From: Synechococcus sp. CC9902
GTDB taxonomy: Bacteria > Cyanobacteriota > Cyanobacteriia > PCC-6307 > Cyanobiaceae
Direction of reading: 5' to 3'
DNA: 64,000 bases
NCBI RefSeq assembly: GCF_000012505.1
Contig: NC_007513.1
Span: 1,054,001 to 1,118,000 of the forward strand
In this document: in pieces, positions 37,230 through 45,337 of the stretch
Layout of the letters: every line of letters starts with the position of its first letter
Numbering within the stretch: position 1 is the stretch's first letter
Program-made: the position numbers and the translations under genes
Notes under the pieces: generated by a model
Told to the model about the DNA's origin: nothing
What the model saw: only the letters and a program-made list of their open reading frames with translations
Database searches by the model: none

Positions 37230-37460
37230 TCAGTCTTGGCAGAACTTCTCCATGGTTTCGATCACTTCCTGCTGAAAGGAATCCAAGGCATTGGATTCAC
37301 TCAGGTCAATTCCCTCTCCCGCAGCATTCTGCGCAAGATCTTGGAAATGGAACGCACCCTCCCCATTGGCTAGGAACTCGATCGCCGAGCTTTCTCCGCT
37401 CTCGCGAAAGGCATCGCAGAGCGCCAAAAAAGCGGCGTCTTCAGTGAACTCCCAATCCAT
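37230..37460 (-). CDS. Small acidic hypothetical protein
   Basis: A 76-residue protein with 17 Asp/Glu residues and few basic ones, starting MDWEFTEDAAFLALCDAFRE and ending EVIETMEKFCQD. It looks helical and contains two cysteines. No family is recognised. No clear ribosome binding site precedes ATG 37460. It is divergent from DUF2237 across 110 bp and converges on the preceding gene with a 33-bp gap. Confidence 0.55.
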   Translation of the reverse strand: MDWEFTEDAAFLALCDAFRESGESSAIEFLANGEGAFHFQDLAQNAAGEGIDLSESNALDSFQQEVIETMEKFCQD

Positions 37461-37570
37461 CGAGTGGACATAACTGAAAGACCTTTAACGCCTGCCCCCA
37501 GGGGTTCGTCAACCACTTGAGGCCAAAATGTGCCACTCCGTCGTCAGACACCCCCCCTATTTTTCCCCCG

Positions 37571-37966
37571 ATGTCCACTAACAGCCCTGTGGGTCCAGTG
37601 ACTTTCAATGTTCTTGGTGAGCCTTTGTTGATTTGCGGATGTGAACCAAAAACTGGCTGGTATCGCAACGGCTTTTGCGAAACAGATCCATCCGACCACG
37701 GTCAACACAGCATCTGTTGCGTGATGACGGAAGCCTTTCTCCGTTACAGCAAAGCTTTGGGGAATGACCTCTCAACCCCCGTCCCTGCGTTTCAATTCCC
37801 CGGACTTCAACCTGGAGATCATTGGTGCGTCTGCGCCCCCCGCTGGAAGCAGGCATACGACGACGGAGTGGCACCTTTGGTTCGTCTGGAGGCCACGGAA
37901 GACACCGCGTTGTCTGTGGTGAGCCTGGAGCAGCTCAAGCAGCATGCTCACCAGTCGATCGACTGA
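37571..37966 (+). CDS. DUF2237 family protein
   Basis: A 131-residue protein with NVLGEPLLICGCEPKTGWYRN, then ETDPSDHGQHSICCVMTEAFL, FQFPGLQPGDHWCVCAPRWK and VRLEATEDTALSVV. This is the pattern of DUF2237, a widespread small family with unknown function. ATG 37571 is preferred because it lies just before the conserved region; the upstream codons from 37517 look unconserved. Conserved cysteines (GCEP, ICCVM, WCVCAP) could bind metal. The 3' end overlaps the SDR gene by 19 bp. Confidence 0.82.
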   Translation: MSTNSPVGPVTFNVLGEPLLICGCEPKTGWYRNGFCETDPSDHGQHSICCVMTEAFLRYSKALGNDLSTPVPAFQFPGLQPGDHWCVCAPRWKQAYDDGVAPLVRLEATEDTALSVVSLEQLKQHAHQSID

Positions 37967-38676
37967 CCATCCCAGGCTAAAAATGCCCCGCTTTGCTCTG
38001 GGGTCTGCTTGAGCAGCAGCGCAACGAGTTGCTCCGCAGCCCTCTGTGGACTGAAAAGTTGTTCTGTTGGTACGAAGGATTGAAATGGTTTGGAGAGATC
38101 GGTGTCCGTCGTCCCAGGGTGAAGAAGCGTCACCGTGGCCATTGGCCATCGCCTAGCCCACTCGATGCTCAAGCAGCGCAACAGTTGATTCTGAGCCGCT
38201 TTTGCGGCTCGATACGCATACCAACCGCCGCTCCGGTTATCTCCAATACTTCCCACCCGTGCACTCAGGCTCGCGAAATGAAACGGTTGGTCTCGGCGTA
38301 AAAGCGGCTCGATCGCTTGAGCCAAAAGCACAGGGGCAATGGAATTGATCGAGAACTGTTCCAGGAGCTGACGACGCTCCACTTGTTTGAGACGTTTCTC
38401 TGGCTGCAAGTGCGGACCATGCAAACGTCCACTGCAGTTGATCACCAATCGGAGCGGTTTGTTCCTCGTCGAGAGTTCCTCACTGAGATGATTCAGGTCG
38501 TGGTCTGACTCCAAATCCAATAGCAAGTCATAGCCGTGTTGCTCCCCACGGCCCGCCGTCAGAACAGAGAGTTCGGGACATTGCTTCTTCAGCTCAGAGG
38601 CCATGGCCCTGCCGATGCCCCCTGCCCCACAAACAAGAGCAAGTCCACTCCATGCTTCCGGATTCTGAGGATGCAT
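37948..38676 (-). CDS. Short-chain dehydrogenase/reductase
   Basis: A 242-residue Rossmann-fold oxidoreductase. The cofactor-binding motif is ALVCGAGGIGRAMASEL, the strand before the active site is RLVINCSG, and the catalytic residues are Ser in FASLSARVGS and YAYRAAKAAQNQL (YxxxK). After the active site comes the family LLHPGTTDTDLSKPF. It is closest in feel to C-factor-like SDRs. ATG 38676 (MHPQNPEAWSG) starts the Rossmann fold directly; the longer frame to 38958 covers the divergent SpoIID-like gene and is not used. Substrate unknown. Confidence 0.88.
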   Translation of the reverse strand: MHPQNPEAWSGLALVCGAGGIGRAMASELKKQCPELSVLTAGRGEQHGYDLLLDLESDHDLNHLSEELSTRNKPLRLVINCSGRLHGPHLQPEKRLKQVERRQLLEQFSINSIAPVLLAQAIEPLLRRDQPFHFASLSARVGSIGDNRSGGWYAYRAAKAAQNQLLRCLSIEWARRWPMATVTLLHPGTTDTDLSKPFQSFVPTEQLFSPQRAAEQLVALLLKQTPEQSGAFLAWDGQSIDW

Positions 38677-38780
38677 GTCCGCCGTATGTGCTTCTTGTCG
38701 TCTAAAGGATTTCGGGGATGATTGACGGGCGTTAAAACTGGTTCTTGGTGCGAGCAGTAGGGATCCTGCGATGGAGCGCC

Positions 38781-39646
38781 ATGGGCTTGCTGGGTTCTGG
38801 AGTGATCTGTGGAACCTTGTTGGCTCTCGATCGCTTCGACGCGGATGCAAGATCCCGCGACACCGTGCAGCTCCTCGAGTTACTTGATGCCGCTCCAGTG
38901 CCTGGAGGACACACCAGGTCAATGTTCCCTCCTCAGAAGCCATTAGGCCTTCCTCCAAGCTCGTTCAAAGCATCAGAGTTGGTTTGCTGAGTCGCAGCCC
39001 AATTCAATCCCTTCGAGCCTCTCCAACAACAACGTGCCGACGCGCAGATGGTTCTTTCATTGCGGTGAATCAACTTCTCGGGGACTCCACTGAATCCTCA
39101 GACTCCTTTCGGTGTTGCAAGGGGGGAGTGATGGACATCAATGGTTATTCGTATGAGGGGTCGATTGAATTGGTGCGAAGCAATAACGCTTGGTTGGCAG
39201 TTAACGACTTGAGCCTGGAAAACTATGTGGCCTCGGTGGTGGGCGCTGAAATGCCGAGTCGTTGGCATGGAGAAGCGCTTAAGGCACAAGCGGTGGCGGC
39301 TCGCTCCTATGCCGTTACGCATCTGGTTCGTCCTGCATCAAAGACCTATCACCTCGGAGACACCACGCGATGGCAGGTGTTTTCAGGAACATCGAGCCTG
39401 AGTGAGCAATCCACCCGTGCAACCGATGAAACCCGGGGAATGGTGTTGAGCTATCGAGGGGGGCTTGTTGAAAGTTTGTATGCCTCCACCCAAGCGATCA
39501 GCGAGGAGGCCCATCGGCATCTCGGCGCGAGCATGAGCCAACACGGAGCGCAGCGCCTAGCGACGCAAGGCCTTCGTTTTGATGAGATTCTTGGGAAGTA
39601 CTACCAAGGAGCGTCTCTCGCTCAACTTCGGCGTGATGGGTCGTGA
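38781..39646 (+). pseudogene. SpoIID/LytB-like protein, frameshifted
   Basis: A signal-anchored envelope protein split over two frames. Frame 1 begins ATG 38781 behind a good GGAGCGCC and encodes a membrane segment (GLLGSGVICGTLLAL) and RSRDTVQLLELLDAAPVPGG, stopping at 38988-38990. Frame 2 stays open from about 38888 and encodes QSIRVGLLSRSPIQSLR, then the SpoIID core (LENYVASVVGAEMPSRWHGE, ALKAQAVAARSYAV, MSQHGAQRLATQGL) to 39646. Moving from the first frame to the second needs a shift of one base backward somewhere in 38905-38970. No slippery heptamer is visible, so a one-base deletion or sequencing error is likelier than programmed frameshifting. Function would be peptidoglycan amidase activation or binding. 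Confidence 0.75.
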
Positions 39647-40475
39647 TCAGTTGTGGGAACGAGCTTTGTTGTGTACGGAACGCGCCTTGCAGTCTGGAGC
39701 CCTCGTTCCATTGGCTACAACGCTTGAGAACCTTCCTGGCGAAGACGCAACGACCTTTGAGCTTCGACACCTCGCCGGAGCGACGCCAAAACATCTTCGA
39801 GAGGCAGGGCCCAAGCCGAATCCCTTTCGACCATGGGATCAACGCCTGGAGGTCGATCAGATCGGAGATAACCACGTAGTGATTCTGAACAAGTTTCCTG
39901 TTCAGATCGGTCATATGTTGTTAATTACCCGTGATTGGGCACCTCAGAATGGATGGCTCAATGCATCAGATTGGTCTGCACTCATCTCGGTAGATCAGAG
40001 CACAACAGGGCTTTGGTTCTTTAATAGCAACCCCAAGGCTGGTGCCAGTCAACCTCATCGCCACCTGCAATTGTTGCCAAGACATGATGGGGAACGAGCC
40101 TGCCCAAGAGATGATTGGTTTTCTCAATTTTGTCCCAATAACAAAGATCAAAATCCTCTCCGAAAATTCATTCGTGTTGAACATTTAATTGAATTCAATC
40201 CATCTGTATTGCAGGCAACCTACCAACGACTTTGTGAAAGCTTGAGTCTTGGCACTCCAAACAATGATCCATTGCCCATCTTCGCTTACAACCTTTTATT
40301 GACTCGATCTTGGATGGCTGTGATTCGTCGAAGTCGTGAAGGGGTTCATGGATTTAGTGTGAATGCCTTGGGTTTCGCAGGATGCTTGTTAAGTACAGAT
40401 GGTTCAAACTTGTCTTGGTTGAAGAAAGCAGGCCCTGATGAACTTCTCCGCGCTGTCATTGGTCCAGAGGATTAA
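39636..40475 (+). CDS. Ap4A phosphorylase-like (HIT superfamily) protein
   Basis: A 279-residue protein resembling ATP adenylyltransferase/Ap4A phosphorylase II. It has LRHLAGATPKHLRE, NPFRPWDQRLEVDQIGDNHV, VILNKFPVQIGHMLLITRDW and the active-site GASQPHRHLQLLP (HxHxQ) near residue 145. Such enzymes break diadenosine tetraphosphate. ATG 39636 fits the family start and overlaps the SpoIID-like gene by 11 bp. Base composition becomes more AT-rich in its last third. Confidence 0.88.
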   Translation: MGRDQLWERALLCTERALQSGALVPLATTLENLPGEDATTFELRHLAGATPKHLREAGPKPNPFRPWDQRLEVDQIGDNHVVILNKFPVQIGHMLLITRDWAPQNGWLNASDWSALISVDQSTTGLWFFNSNPKAGASQPHRHLQLLPRHDGERACPRDDWFSQFCPNNKDQNPLRKFIRVEHLIEFNPSVLQATYQRLCESLSLGTPNNDPLPIFAYNLLLTRSWMAVIRRSREGVHGFSVNALGFAGCLLSTDGSNLSWLKKAGPDELLRAVIGPED

Positions 40476-40565
40476 AACGTTAAATCGGTGGAACCACGGA
40501 TGCGATAAGTCCTGATTGATGTATTGCTGGTAAGAGAGGTCAATGTTTATCCTCTGGATTGATGC

Positions 40566-41186
40566 ATGCCTAAAGTTCAGCAACAACAACGAAATCATCG
40601 GATTCAAAAGTATCTTTCACTGGTCCATCCGATCGCGAGGCGATACTCCTATCAAAGCGGATGTTATTGCGATGATTTGACGCAAGTTGGTTATTTAGGA
40701 TTAATCCAAGCATCGCAACGCTTTAAACTAACGCATGGGAACTCATTTCCTGCCTTTGCTAAACCACATATTCGTGGTGCTATTCTCCACTATCTCAGGG
40801 ACCATGTGAGTTTAGTTCGTTTACCACGTGGTGTTGAAGAACGAGCAATAAAAATAAGGGGCCATAATGAACGAACCCTCAACAATATTGATCAATTAAT
40901 ACTGCAAAACTATAAGTTCAATTCAAATTGGAAAGAGCTCAACGAAGATTGTGTAGGCGGTACGTGCAATGGATCAGATGATATGGAATTTAAGGAGCAA
41001 AATCGAAAAATAGAATTGGCTATGAAAAAGCTCGCCAAGAATGAACAAATCATCATTCAATTGGTCATCTTTGAAGGCAACAGTTTGAGGAAGGCTGGGA
41101 AAATTATCGACGTCTCCGCGATGACTGTGCAACGTCGACTCAAGCGAGCACGCGCTCAACTGCGAGACCTTTTAACTACGGATTAG
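40566..41186 (+). CDS. Short sigma-70 family factor (type III, SigF/SigG-like)
   Basis: A 206-residue sigma factor. Region 2 is LVHPIARRYSYQSG...DDLTQVGYLGLIQASQRF followed by FPAFAKPHIRGAILHYLRDH, typical of the group 3 F/G branch. Region 4 is MKKLAKNEQIIIQLVIFEGNS with the helix-turn-helix KIIDVSAMTVQRRLKRARAQL. The linker (about 90-145) is poorly conserved and Asn/Lys-rich, and the gene is visibly AT-richer than neighbours. ATG 40566. Upstream gap 40476-40565 is its likely promoter region; a small gene converges on its end. Target genes cannot be inferred. Confidence 0.85.
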   Translation: MPKVQQQQRNHRIQKYLSLVHPIARRYSYQSGCYCDDLTQVGYLGLIQASQRFKLTHGNSFPAFAKPHIRGAILHYLRDHVSLVRLPRGVEERAIKIRGHNERTLNNIDQLILQNYKFNSNWKELNEDCVGGTCNGSDDMEFKEQNRKIELAMKKLAKNEQIIIQLVIFEGNSLRKAGKIIDVSAMTVQRRLKRARAQLRDLLTTD

Positions 41187-41332
41187 TCAGGTTGATTCGA
41201 AGTTCTATTCATCTGCTGTTCCAACGTGTCAATCGCCGCATTCAAGGCGGAAAGTTGACGCTCAACGCCATCGCGCCACATCGAAAGCATGGCGTGCTTG
41301 CGTTGCTGATGCTGACGCTTCATTCCTGCCAT
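41183..41332 (-). CDS. Small basic hypothetical protein
   Basis: A 49-residue protein starting MAGMKRQHQQRKHAMLSMWR with a C-terminal amphipathic helix (ERQLSALNAAIDTLEQQMNR). ATG 41332 or 41323 could be the start; AGGA abuts the latter. The longer frame up to 41389 is less likely. No family is recognised. It overlaps the sigma factor stop by 4 bp. Confidence 0.5.
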   Translation of the reverse strand: MAGMKRQHQQRKHAMLSMWRDGVERQLSALNAAIDTLEQQMNRTSNQPD

Positions 41333-41474
41333 GTCTGTGGAAGGGGTGCAGCAGAATGGAGGGAGCATTGAAATGTAAGAGCTAACCAAGCTTGACTGAT
41401 TTTTTTCCCTGATGTGACCCTTGCTGAGGATTGGCGGTCGTGGATCTTGGCACTACGGTGGGAAATGAATGCAG

Positions 41475-41486
41475 ACCTGCGCAGGT
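41475..41486. promoter_or_regulatory. 12-bp perfect palindrome upstream of the DUF3370 gene
   Basis: ACCTGCGCAGGT is a perfect 12-bp palindrome 36 bp before ATG 41523. Its place suits an operator or a short hairpin in the leader. I see no second copy nearby and no regulator gene that would pair with it, so this is only a candidate. Confidence 0.3.
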
Positions 41487-41522
41487 GCAGCCGCAAAGCA
41501 ATCGAATGCGGCAACAGTGCTC

Positions 41523-43061
41523 ATGAGTCGCATACAAGTCTCATTATTGGTCTTAGCTTGCGTCTCGATTGGAGCAGTTGAGCTAGCTTCTTCTCGCCGT
41601 GGGCATGCCTACGTTGCGATCCTGGCTGGCCAACGGGCGCGTCCCCTGAATGGCGACTTCAACAACGTTCCTGTTCTTCACTCCAATCAGCCCGAAATCG
41701 TCACGGGCCCAGGAATTTTGGTGAATACGGCACCGGGTGCTGCGATCGCTTCGGAAAATAATCGTCCATTGAACAATGCTACCTACACATTTAATGGAGA
41801 ATTTGGTGTTCACATGCACCACAAATACTATCCAAGTGATGTATCAAAATTGGGGGGAAGTCGTTCCCGCGGACTGTTGACATTGGCTCTTATTGCTGCC
41901 AATCCAGGCCAAAAATCTGTGACCTTAAGATTTAAGCGAGGTTCGGTTAAAAATAGCTTTGAAGCTCCATACCATAGTAATAAATTAATGGGGGTTAAAC
42001 CCCTTGGGAAACGTCCTTGGAATACGGGTCCGGGTGATGCCACCGCTGTTCAACTTTTACGAAATGAATTAGACCGAAAAGTCCCAGATTCTGTGACAAT
42101 TCCCGCAGGTGGTCGGATTGTCGTCGTACGCACCATTTTGCCTGCTCGTGGCATTGCCAATGGCTTGTTGCAGGGTCAAAGCGATGGTTCATTCACCATG
42201 GCAGTTGTGGCTTCAGAGCAAACAAGCTCAGACCAAGATCTATTTACTGTATTGGATCGTGGTCGCCTGGCACCTGGTCGAATATATCTAAATCGAATTC
42301 GCGAAATCCAGTTGGGAAGGGTTTTCTCACGAGTAGCAGGGGTTGCACTAGGTGATGAATATCGCGCCTCAATCAATCACGACCTGTCCCAAGGAGCCTT
42401 ACATGTCCCGCTGACGAGTACTTCAAGACATCATTTTGGAACACGAGATATTCAGGTTAATCCACTGGCTGTTCGGATGATTGATTCCGCTCTGAATAAT
42501 ATTGGAACCTATGGTGTTCGTTATAGTGTTACATTAAATCTTGTTGGCAATGGTAATTATCAACTAGTCATGAGCCATCCGGTTGTTTCTGGTAAACAAC
42601 CTTTTACCGCGTTTCGTGGCTCGATGCAGATTGAACAAAAAAATACAATGCAGGAGATCCATGTGGGCTTGCGTTCTGGAGAAAGTTTGGCACTGACAGA
42701 TATCAATCTTTTGGAGGATCAGAACACACCAGTCAAAGTCACACTCGTGTATCCAGCCGATGCCACACCTGGTCATCTCTTGAGTGTCGTGCCGGTGGAT
42801 CAGTTAGCTGTTTTGCGTCGACGACAACTTCAGCAGCGAACGGCTCAACAGAACATCACCATCAAAAAAACAACCGCTGTTGCTCCAAAAACACCGCCTC
42901 CTCTTCCCGAAATTCAGCAGAAGGTTCCGATTAAACCTGTCTTAAGTCTGCAGCCATCCATCATGGTTCCAAAGTCTTCATCTCCCCCAACGAACGATCC
43001 TCGTTACACAGATGCAAACCGATCCCAGCAACAGTGGTTACGTCAGCTCCAGGGTCGATAG
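41523..43061 (+). CDS. DUF3370 family secreted protein
   Basis: A 512-residue protein with an N-terminal signal or anchor (IQVSLLVLACVSIGAVELA). The conserved part covers about residues 35-400: PEIVTGPGILVNTAPG, NNATYTFNGEFGVHMHHKY, VPDSVTIPAGGRIVVVRTIL. This is the cyanobacterial DUF3370 pattern, a beta-rich exported protein of unknown role. The last 80 residues are Gln/Pro/Lys-rich and probably disordered. ATG 41523 is chosen since it begins the signal segment; codons from 41469 would add an unlikely leader. Confidence 0.82.
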   Translation: MSRIQVSLLVLACVSIGAVELASSRRGHAYVAILAGQRARPLNGDFNNVPVLHSNQPEIVTGPGILVNTAPGAAIASENNRPLNNATYTFNGEFGVHMHHKYYPSDVSKLGGSRSRGLLTLALIAANPGQKSVTLRFKRGSVKNSFEAPYHSNKLMGVKPLGKRPWNTGPGDATAVQLLRNELDRKVPDSVTIPAGGRIVVVRTILPARGIANGLLQGQSDGSFTMAVVASEQTSSDQDLFTVLDRGRLAPGRIYLNRIREIQLGRVFSRVAGVALGDEYRASINHDLSQGALHVPLTSTSRHHFGTRDIQVNPLAVRMIDSALNNIGTYGVRYSVTLNLVGNGNYQLVMSHPVVSGKQPFTAFRGSMQIEQKNTMQEIHVGLRSGESLALTDINLLEDQNTPVKVTLVYPADATPGHLLSVVPVDQLAVLRRRQLQQRTAQQNITIKKTTAVAPKTPPPLPEIQQKVPIKPVLSLQPSIMVPKSSSPPTNDPRYTDANRSQQQWLRQLQGR

Positions 43062-43085
43062 TCTTTCGGCAGCAAGGTTGAACTG

Positions 43086-44087
43086 GTGAGCGCCGAGGAG
43101 TCCAACCATCAGCAAAAAATTACCGTCACCCTGTCGAAACGGTTGGTGACGCTGATTGATCAACTCAAGCGTGAGTATGGCGTTCGCTCGAGGGGCCTCG
43201 TTCTGGAGTCAGTTCTCGAACAATTGATTCAGCCGGAGGATCAGTCGGATCTGTTGGATCCAACGTCCCCTGACACCGCTGTGGTCTCCCCTGAGGTGCC
43301 ACCCCCAGAGGCAAGCAGTTTGGTGCTGATCCGCGCCACGGAAGCGGATACAACGTTTGATGAGCCTGAACCTCAGCTGCAACAACAAAGTTCTGTTGGT
43401 ATTGATTTGCCAGGGTTCGTGAGCCGTCGAACGACGCAACTTCGCGACACGCTCGCCCAGCGTTCTGACAACGATCCATCGGACAAATCCGCGTCGGGCG
43501 ATCCTCTGCTGTCTTCGGTGTCTCACGCTGATTTAATCGCTGCCACCGAAGCCGTTGATGAACATTGGCGTTCCCTTTATGGACAACCGCCTGGCGACAC
43601 CGTTGTGGAAGCATCGATGCTTTGGCTGGCACGGGATGTTTGGTCGACGACAGATGCCAGTGATGGCAGACCATTTACATGGTCTGCTGCAAATTCCTCA
43701 ATGAGGGAACTCTGTTCTGACTGGGAGCAAGGTGATCCTTCGCTCGGGCGCGTGATGGTGGTGGCTGGAACCCTGGAAGATCCTTTTGCAACGGCTTCTT
43801 TGGCCGACCGCATGCCGACGTTGATACGGCGATTTGTGAATCGCTTTCGTCGCAGCCGTCAGGTCACGTCCTTTGAAACACTTGAGTCCACCATGACCGT
43901 GCATGGTGCACTCAAGCTTTTGGGTTTATCGACTACCGCTGGAGCGAGTGTGACGTTGGCCTCCATTCGAGAGGCATTTAAGGCACGTGCACGCGATGTT
44001 CATCCTGATGCTGGAGGGTCTACCGATGCCATGCGTCGACTCAATGAGGCCTATCGACTGCTTCGAGAGTTGTACCGCAATCGCTAA
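43086..44087 (+). CDS. Ribbon-helix-helix/J-domain fusion protein
   Basis: A 333-residue protein with an N-terminal ribbon-helix-helix-like segment at about residues 11-47 (ITVTLSKRLVTLIDQL, then VRSRGLVLESVLEQLI). A Pro/Asp-rich linker follows to about 135, then a central helical region (about 145-235, ATEAVDEHWRSLYGQPPG). The C terminus is a truncated J domain with HPD at residues 306-308 (ARDVHPDAGGSTDAMRRLNEAY). A DNA-binding N terminus fused to a J domain suggests a regulator whose action depends on Hsp70, or a nucleoid scaffold. It starts 24 bp after the DUF3370 stop with a GTG at 43086 and ends at the large structured gap. Confidence 0.8.
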   Translation: MSAEESNHQQKITVTLSKRLVTLIDQLKREYGVRSRGLVLESVLEQLIQPEDQSDLLDPTSPDTAVVSPEVPPPEASSLVLIRATEADTTFDEPEPQLQQQSSVGIDLPGFVSRRTTQLRDTLAQRSDNDPSDKSASGDPLLSSVSHADLIAATEAVDEHWRSLYGQPPGDTVVEASMLWLARDVWSTTDASDGRPFTWSAANSSMRELCSDWEQGDPSLGRVMVVAGTLEDPFATASLADRMPTLIRRFVNRFRRSRQVTSFETLESTMTVHGALKLLGLSTTAGASVTLASIREAFKARARDVHPDAGGSTDAMRRLNEAYRLLRELYRNR

Positions 44088-44123
44088 TCACTCGTCACGC
44101 CTGAGTCTCACCACTGGTCTTAT

Positions 44124-44201
44124 TATGCGAAGCAAGTAAGACTGCTGACTCTTTTTCGCATTTTTGCTGATGTCTTGCATGGAACCGACTTGTTTCGCAT
44201 A
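44124..44201. repeat. Imperfect inverted repeat after the RHH/J gene
   Basis: TATGCGAAGCAAGT (44124-44137) pairs with ACTTGTTTCGCATA (44188-44201); 13 of 14 positions are Watson-Crick and one is a G-T wobble. A second nested pair AAGAC/GTCTT (44138-44142 and 44172-44176) extends it. It lies 37 bp after the stop of the RHH/J gene and could form the 3' end of its mRNA or a separate RNA; no T tract follows. Confidence 0.65.
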
Positions 44202-44445
44202 GCTCAGGCAAGTCGCGCTTTAAGACTCAAATTGCGTCCAATTCAAGATTAATGAGTAGATTTCAATATCGATTTTTTTGGAATTTTTATTTGTTGCGGA
44301 CATGCATTCCTCATTGGCTCCAGGTGGCTGAAACGAACTCCGATCGTTTCAATTGGTTTGTTGAACAGTCAATGCTCCCGTCCATGGCCTGTCCACTGCA
44401 GAGCTATTCCGCAACAGGTCTGTCATAGCAATCATTGTTGATGGG

Positions 44446-44716
44446 GCGTACCTGCTGTAGACACAGGTACGCTTGATTTCCGGGTGATCGGTATCAGCAC
44501 CCTGTCCCGCTAAAACGGCTAAAAATCTTGTCGAGCTTTAGTGTGTCTCATCGCAAGACCTGCCTTGCGACGCACTCGCGACTAGAGAGACATTGGCCAA
44601 CTCACGACTATCTACTGCTTCTCATTTGAAAAGCGCAATGAGACCTGTGATGAGTCTCAGGTAAGGCAGACGCGATTAAATCTGCAATAAAAAACCGGGC
44701 CATTTCAGCCCGGTTT
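44446..44716 (+). ncRNA. Candidate structured small RNA (unproven)
   Basis: Read on the + strand, a series of stems (44446-44472, 44551-44570, 44620-44643 or 44639-44659) ends in the hairpin at 44692-44716. No ORF explains this and no gene lies immediately downstream on the + strand, since apcD is on the other strand. I could not match it to tmRNA, RNase P RNA, 6S or SRP RNA. Strand, 5' end and even existence of a transcript are inference. Confidence 0.3.
44692..44716 (-). terminator. Rho-independent terminator of apcD
   Basis: AAACCGGGC/GCCCGGTTT form a 9-bp perfect stem with loop CATTTCA. On the minus strand the stem is followed by a run of T (A run at 44688-44694 on +), 28 bp after the apcD stop. 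In the + direction only TTTCTTCTT follows, so it could act weakly in both directions. Confidence 0.85.
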
Positions 44717-44744
44717 CTTCTTGGGTGACCTTGATGTTGTCGGG

Positions 44745-45239
44745 TCAAGTGGATGTCTGCATCCCCTGGATCAAAAAGTCGAAATAAGGGGAGGAGAGTT
44801 TGGCTTGTTGGTCGGAGAGCAAAGCCAGCGAAGCATCTTTCATCGTTTTCATCGCTTCGACCATGCCAGGCATTGGAACTCCAAGGCTGTTGTACATCTC
44901 CCGTGCCCCAACCAATCCAATGTCTTGAATCATCTCCGTGCTTCCCGCGAGAACGCCATAGGTCACAAGCCGTAGGTACCAGCTGTAATCACGAAGGCAT
45001 TGAGCGCGTTGCCGCTGGCCGTAGGAATTCCCACCAGGGGCTACATATTCTGGCTTTCGACTAAAAAGTTGTTTCGCCGATTCGTCGACAATCTTCTTTT
45101 CGTTATCGGTCAAGACTTTGACGACCGAAACGCGCATCGCGCCTTGATCAAGAAATTCCACCATCGAACGGAGTTCGCCGCTGGTGGGGTACCGCAGATC
45201 ATCATCGGCTTGAAGGATGAGATCCCGGACAACGCTCAT
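44745..45239 (-). CDS. apcD: Allophycocyanin B alpha subunit (ApcD)
   Basis: A 164-residue phycobiliprotein of the phycobilisome core that acts as a terminal energy emitter. It starts MSVVRDLILQADDDLRYPTS, has the conserved NEKKIVDESAKQLFSRKPEY and APGGNSYGQRQRAQCLRDYSW; the bilin-binding cysteine is Cys81. The end LGVPMPGMVEAMKTMKDASL is typical. The differences from ApcA (DLRYP start, YVAPGGN) favour ApcD. Start ATG 45239. A strong terminator lies after the stop. It is transcribed alone, away from the rest of the phycobilisome core genes, which is common for apcD. Confidence 0.94.
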   Translation of the reverse strand: MSVVRDLILQADDDLRYPTSGELRSMVEFLDQGAMRVSVVKVLTDNEKKIVDESAKQLFSRKPEYVAPGGNSYGQRQRAQCLRDYSWYLRLVTYGVLAGSTEMIQDIGLVGAREMYNSLGVPMPGMVEAMKTMKDASLALLSDQQAKLSSPYFDFLIQGMQTST

Positions 45240-45337
45240 GGAACTTGGCAGGCTTCATGGAGTTTAGTGGTCTTAAGTGAGGCTCCACGCCATTGCGGCC
45301 TCTGGTGTTACGCCTTTGCAATGGCTGGAGTTCAAGC

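Larger units (their letters stand above)
44088..44744. other. 657-bp intergenic region rich in hairpins
   Basis: The largest non-coding gap in the window, between converging genes. It contains an imperfect 14-bp inverted repeat (44124-44201), an 8-bp perfect stem TGAAACGA/TCGTTTCA (44329-44351), a 9-bp perfect stem GCGTACCTG/CAGGTACGC (44446-44472), a 7-bp stem TCGCAAG/CTTGCGA (44551-44570), two alternative stems at 44620-44659 and a terminator at 44692-44716. I see no convincing protein gene. The density of stems suggests one or more small RNAs. Confidence 0.75.

Noticed and set aside
38900-38990. Programmed -1 frameshifting in the SpoIID-like gene
   Set aside because: No X-XXY-YYZ heptamer, no downstream stem or internal Shine-Dalgarno was seen in the overlap; a deletion is simpler.
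44252-44428. A 58-codon open frame in the big gap starting at ATG 44252
   Set aside because: No ribosome binding site, odd composition (MSRFQYRFFWNFYLLR then mixed), and one of the perfect hairpins falls inside it. I take it as chance within a structured region.
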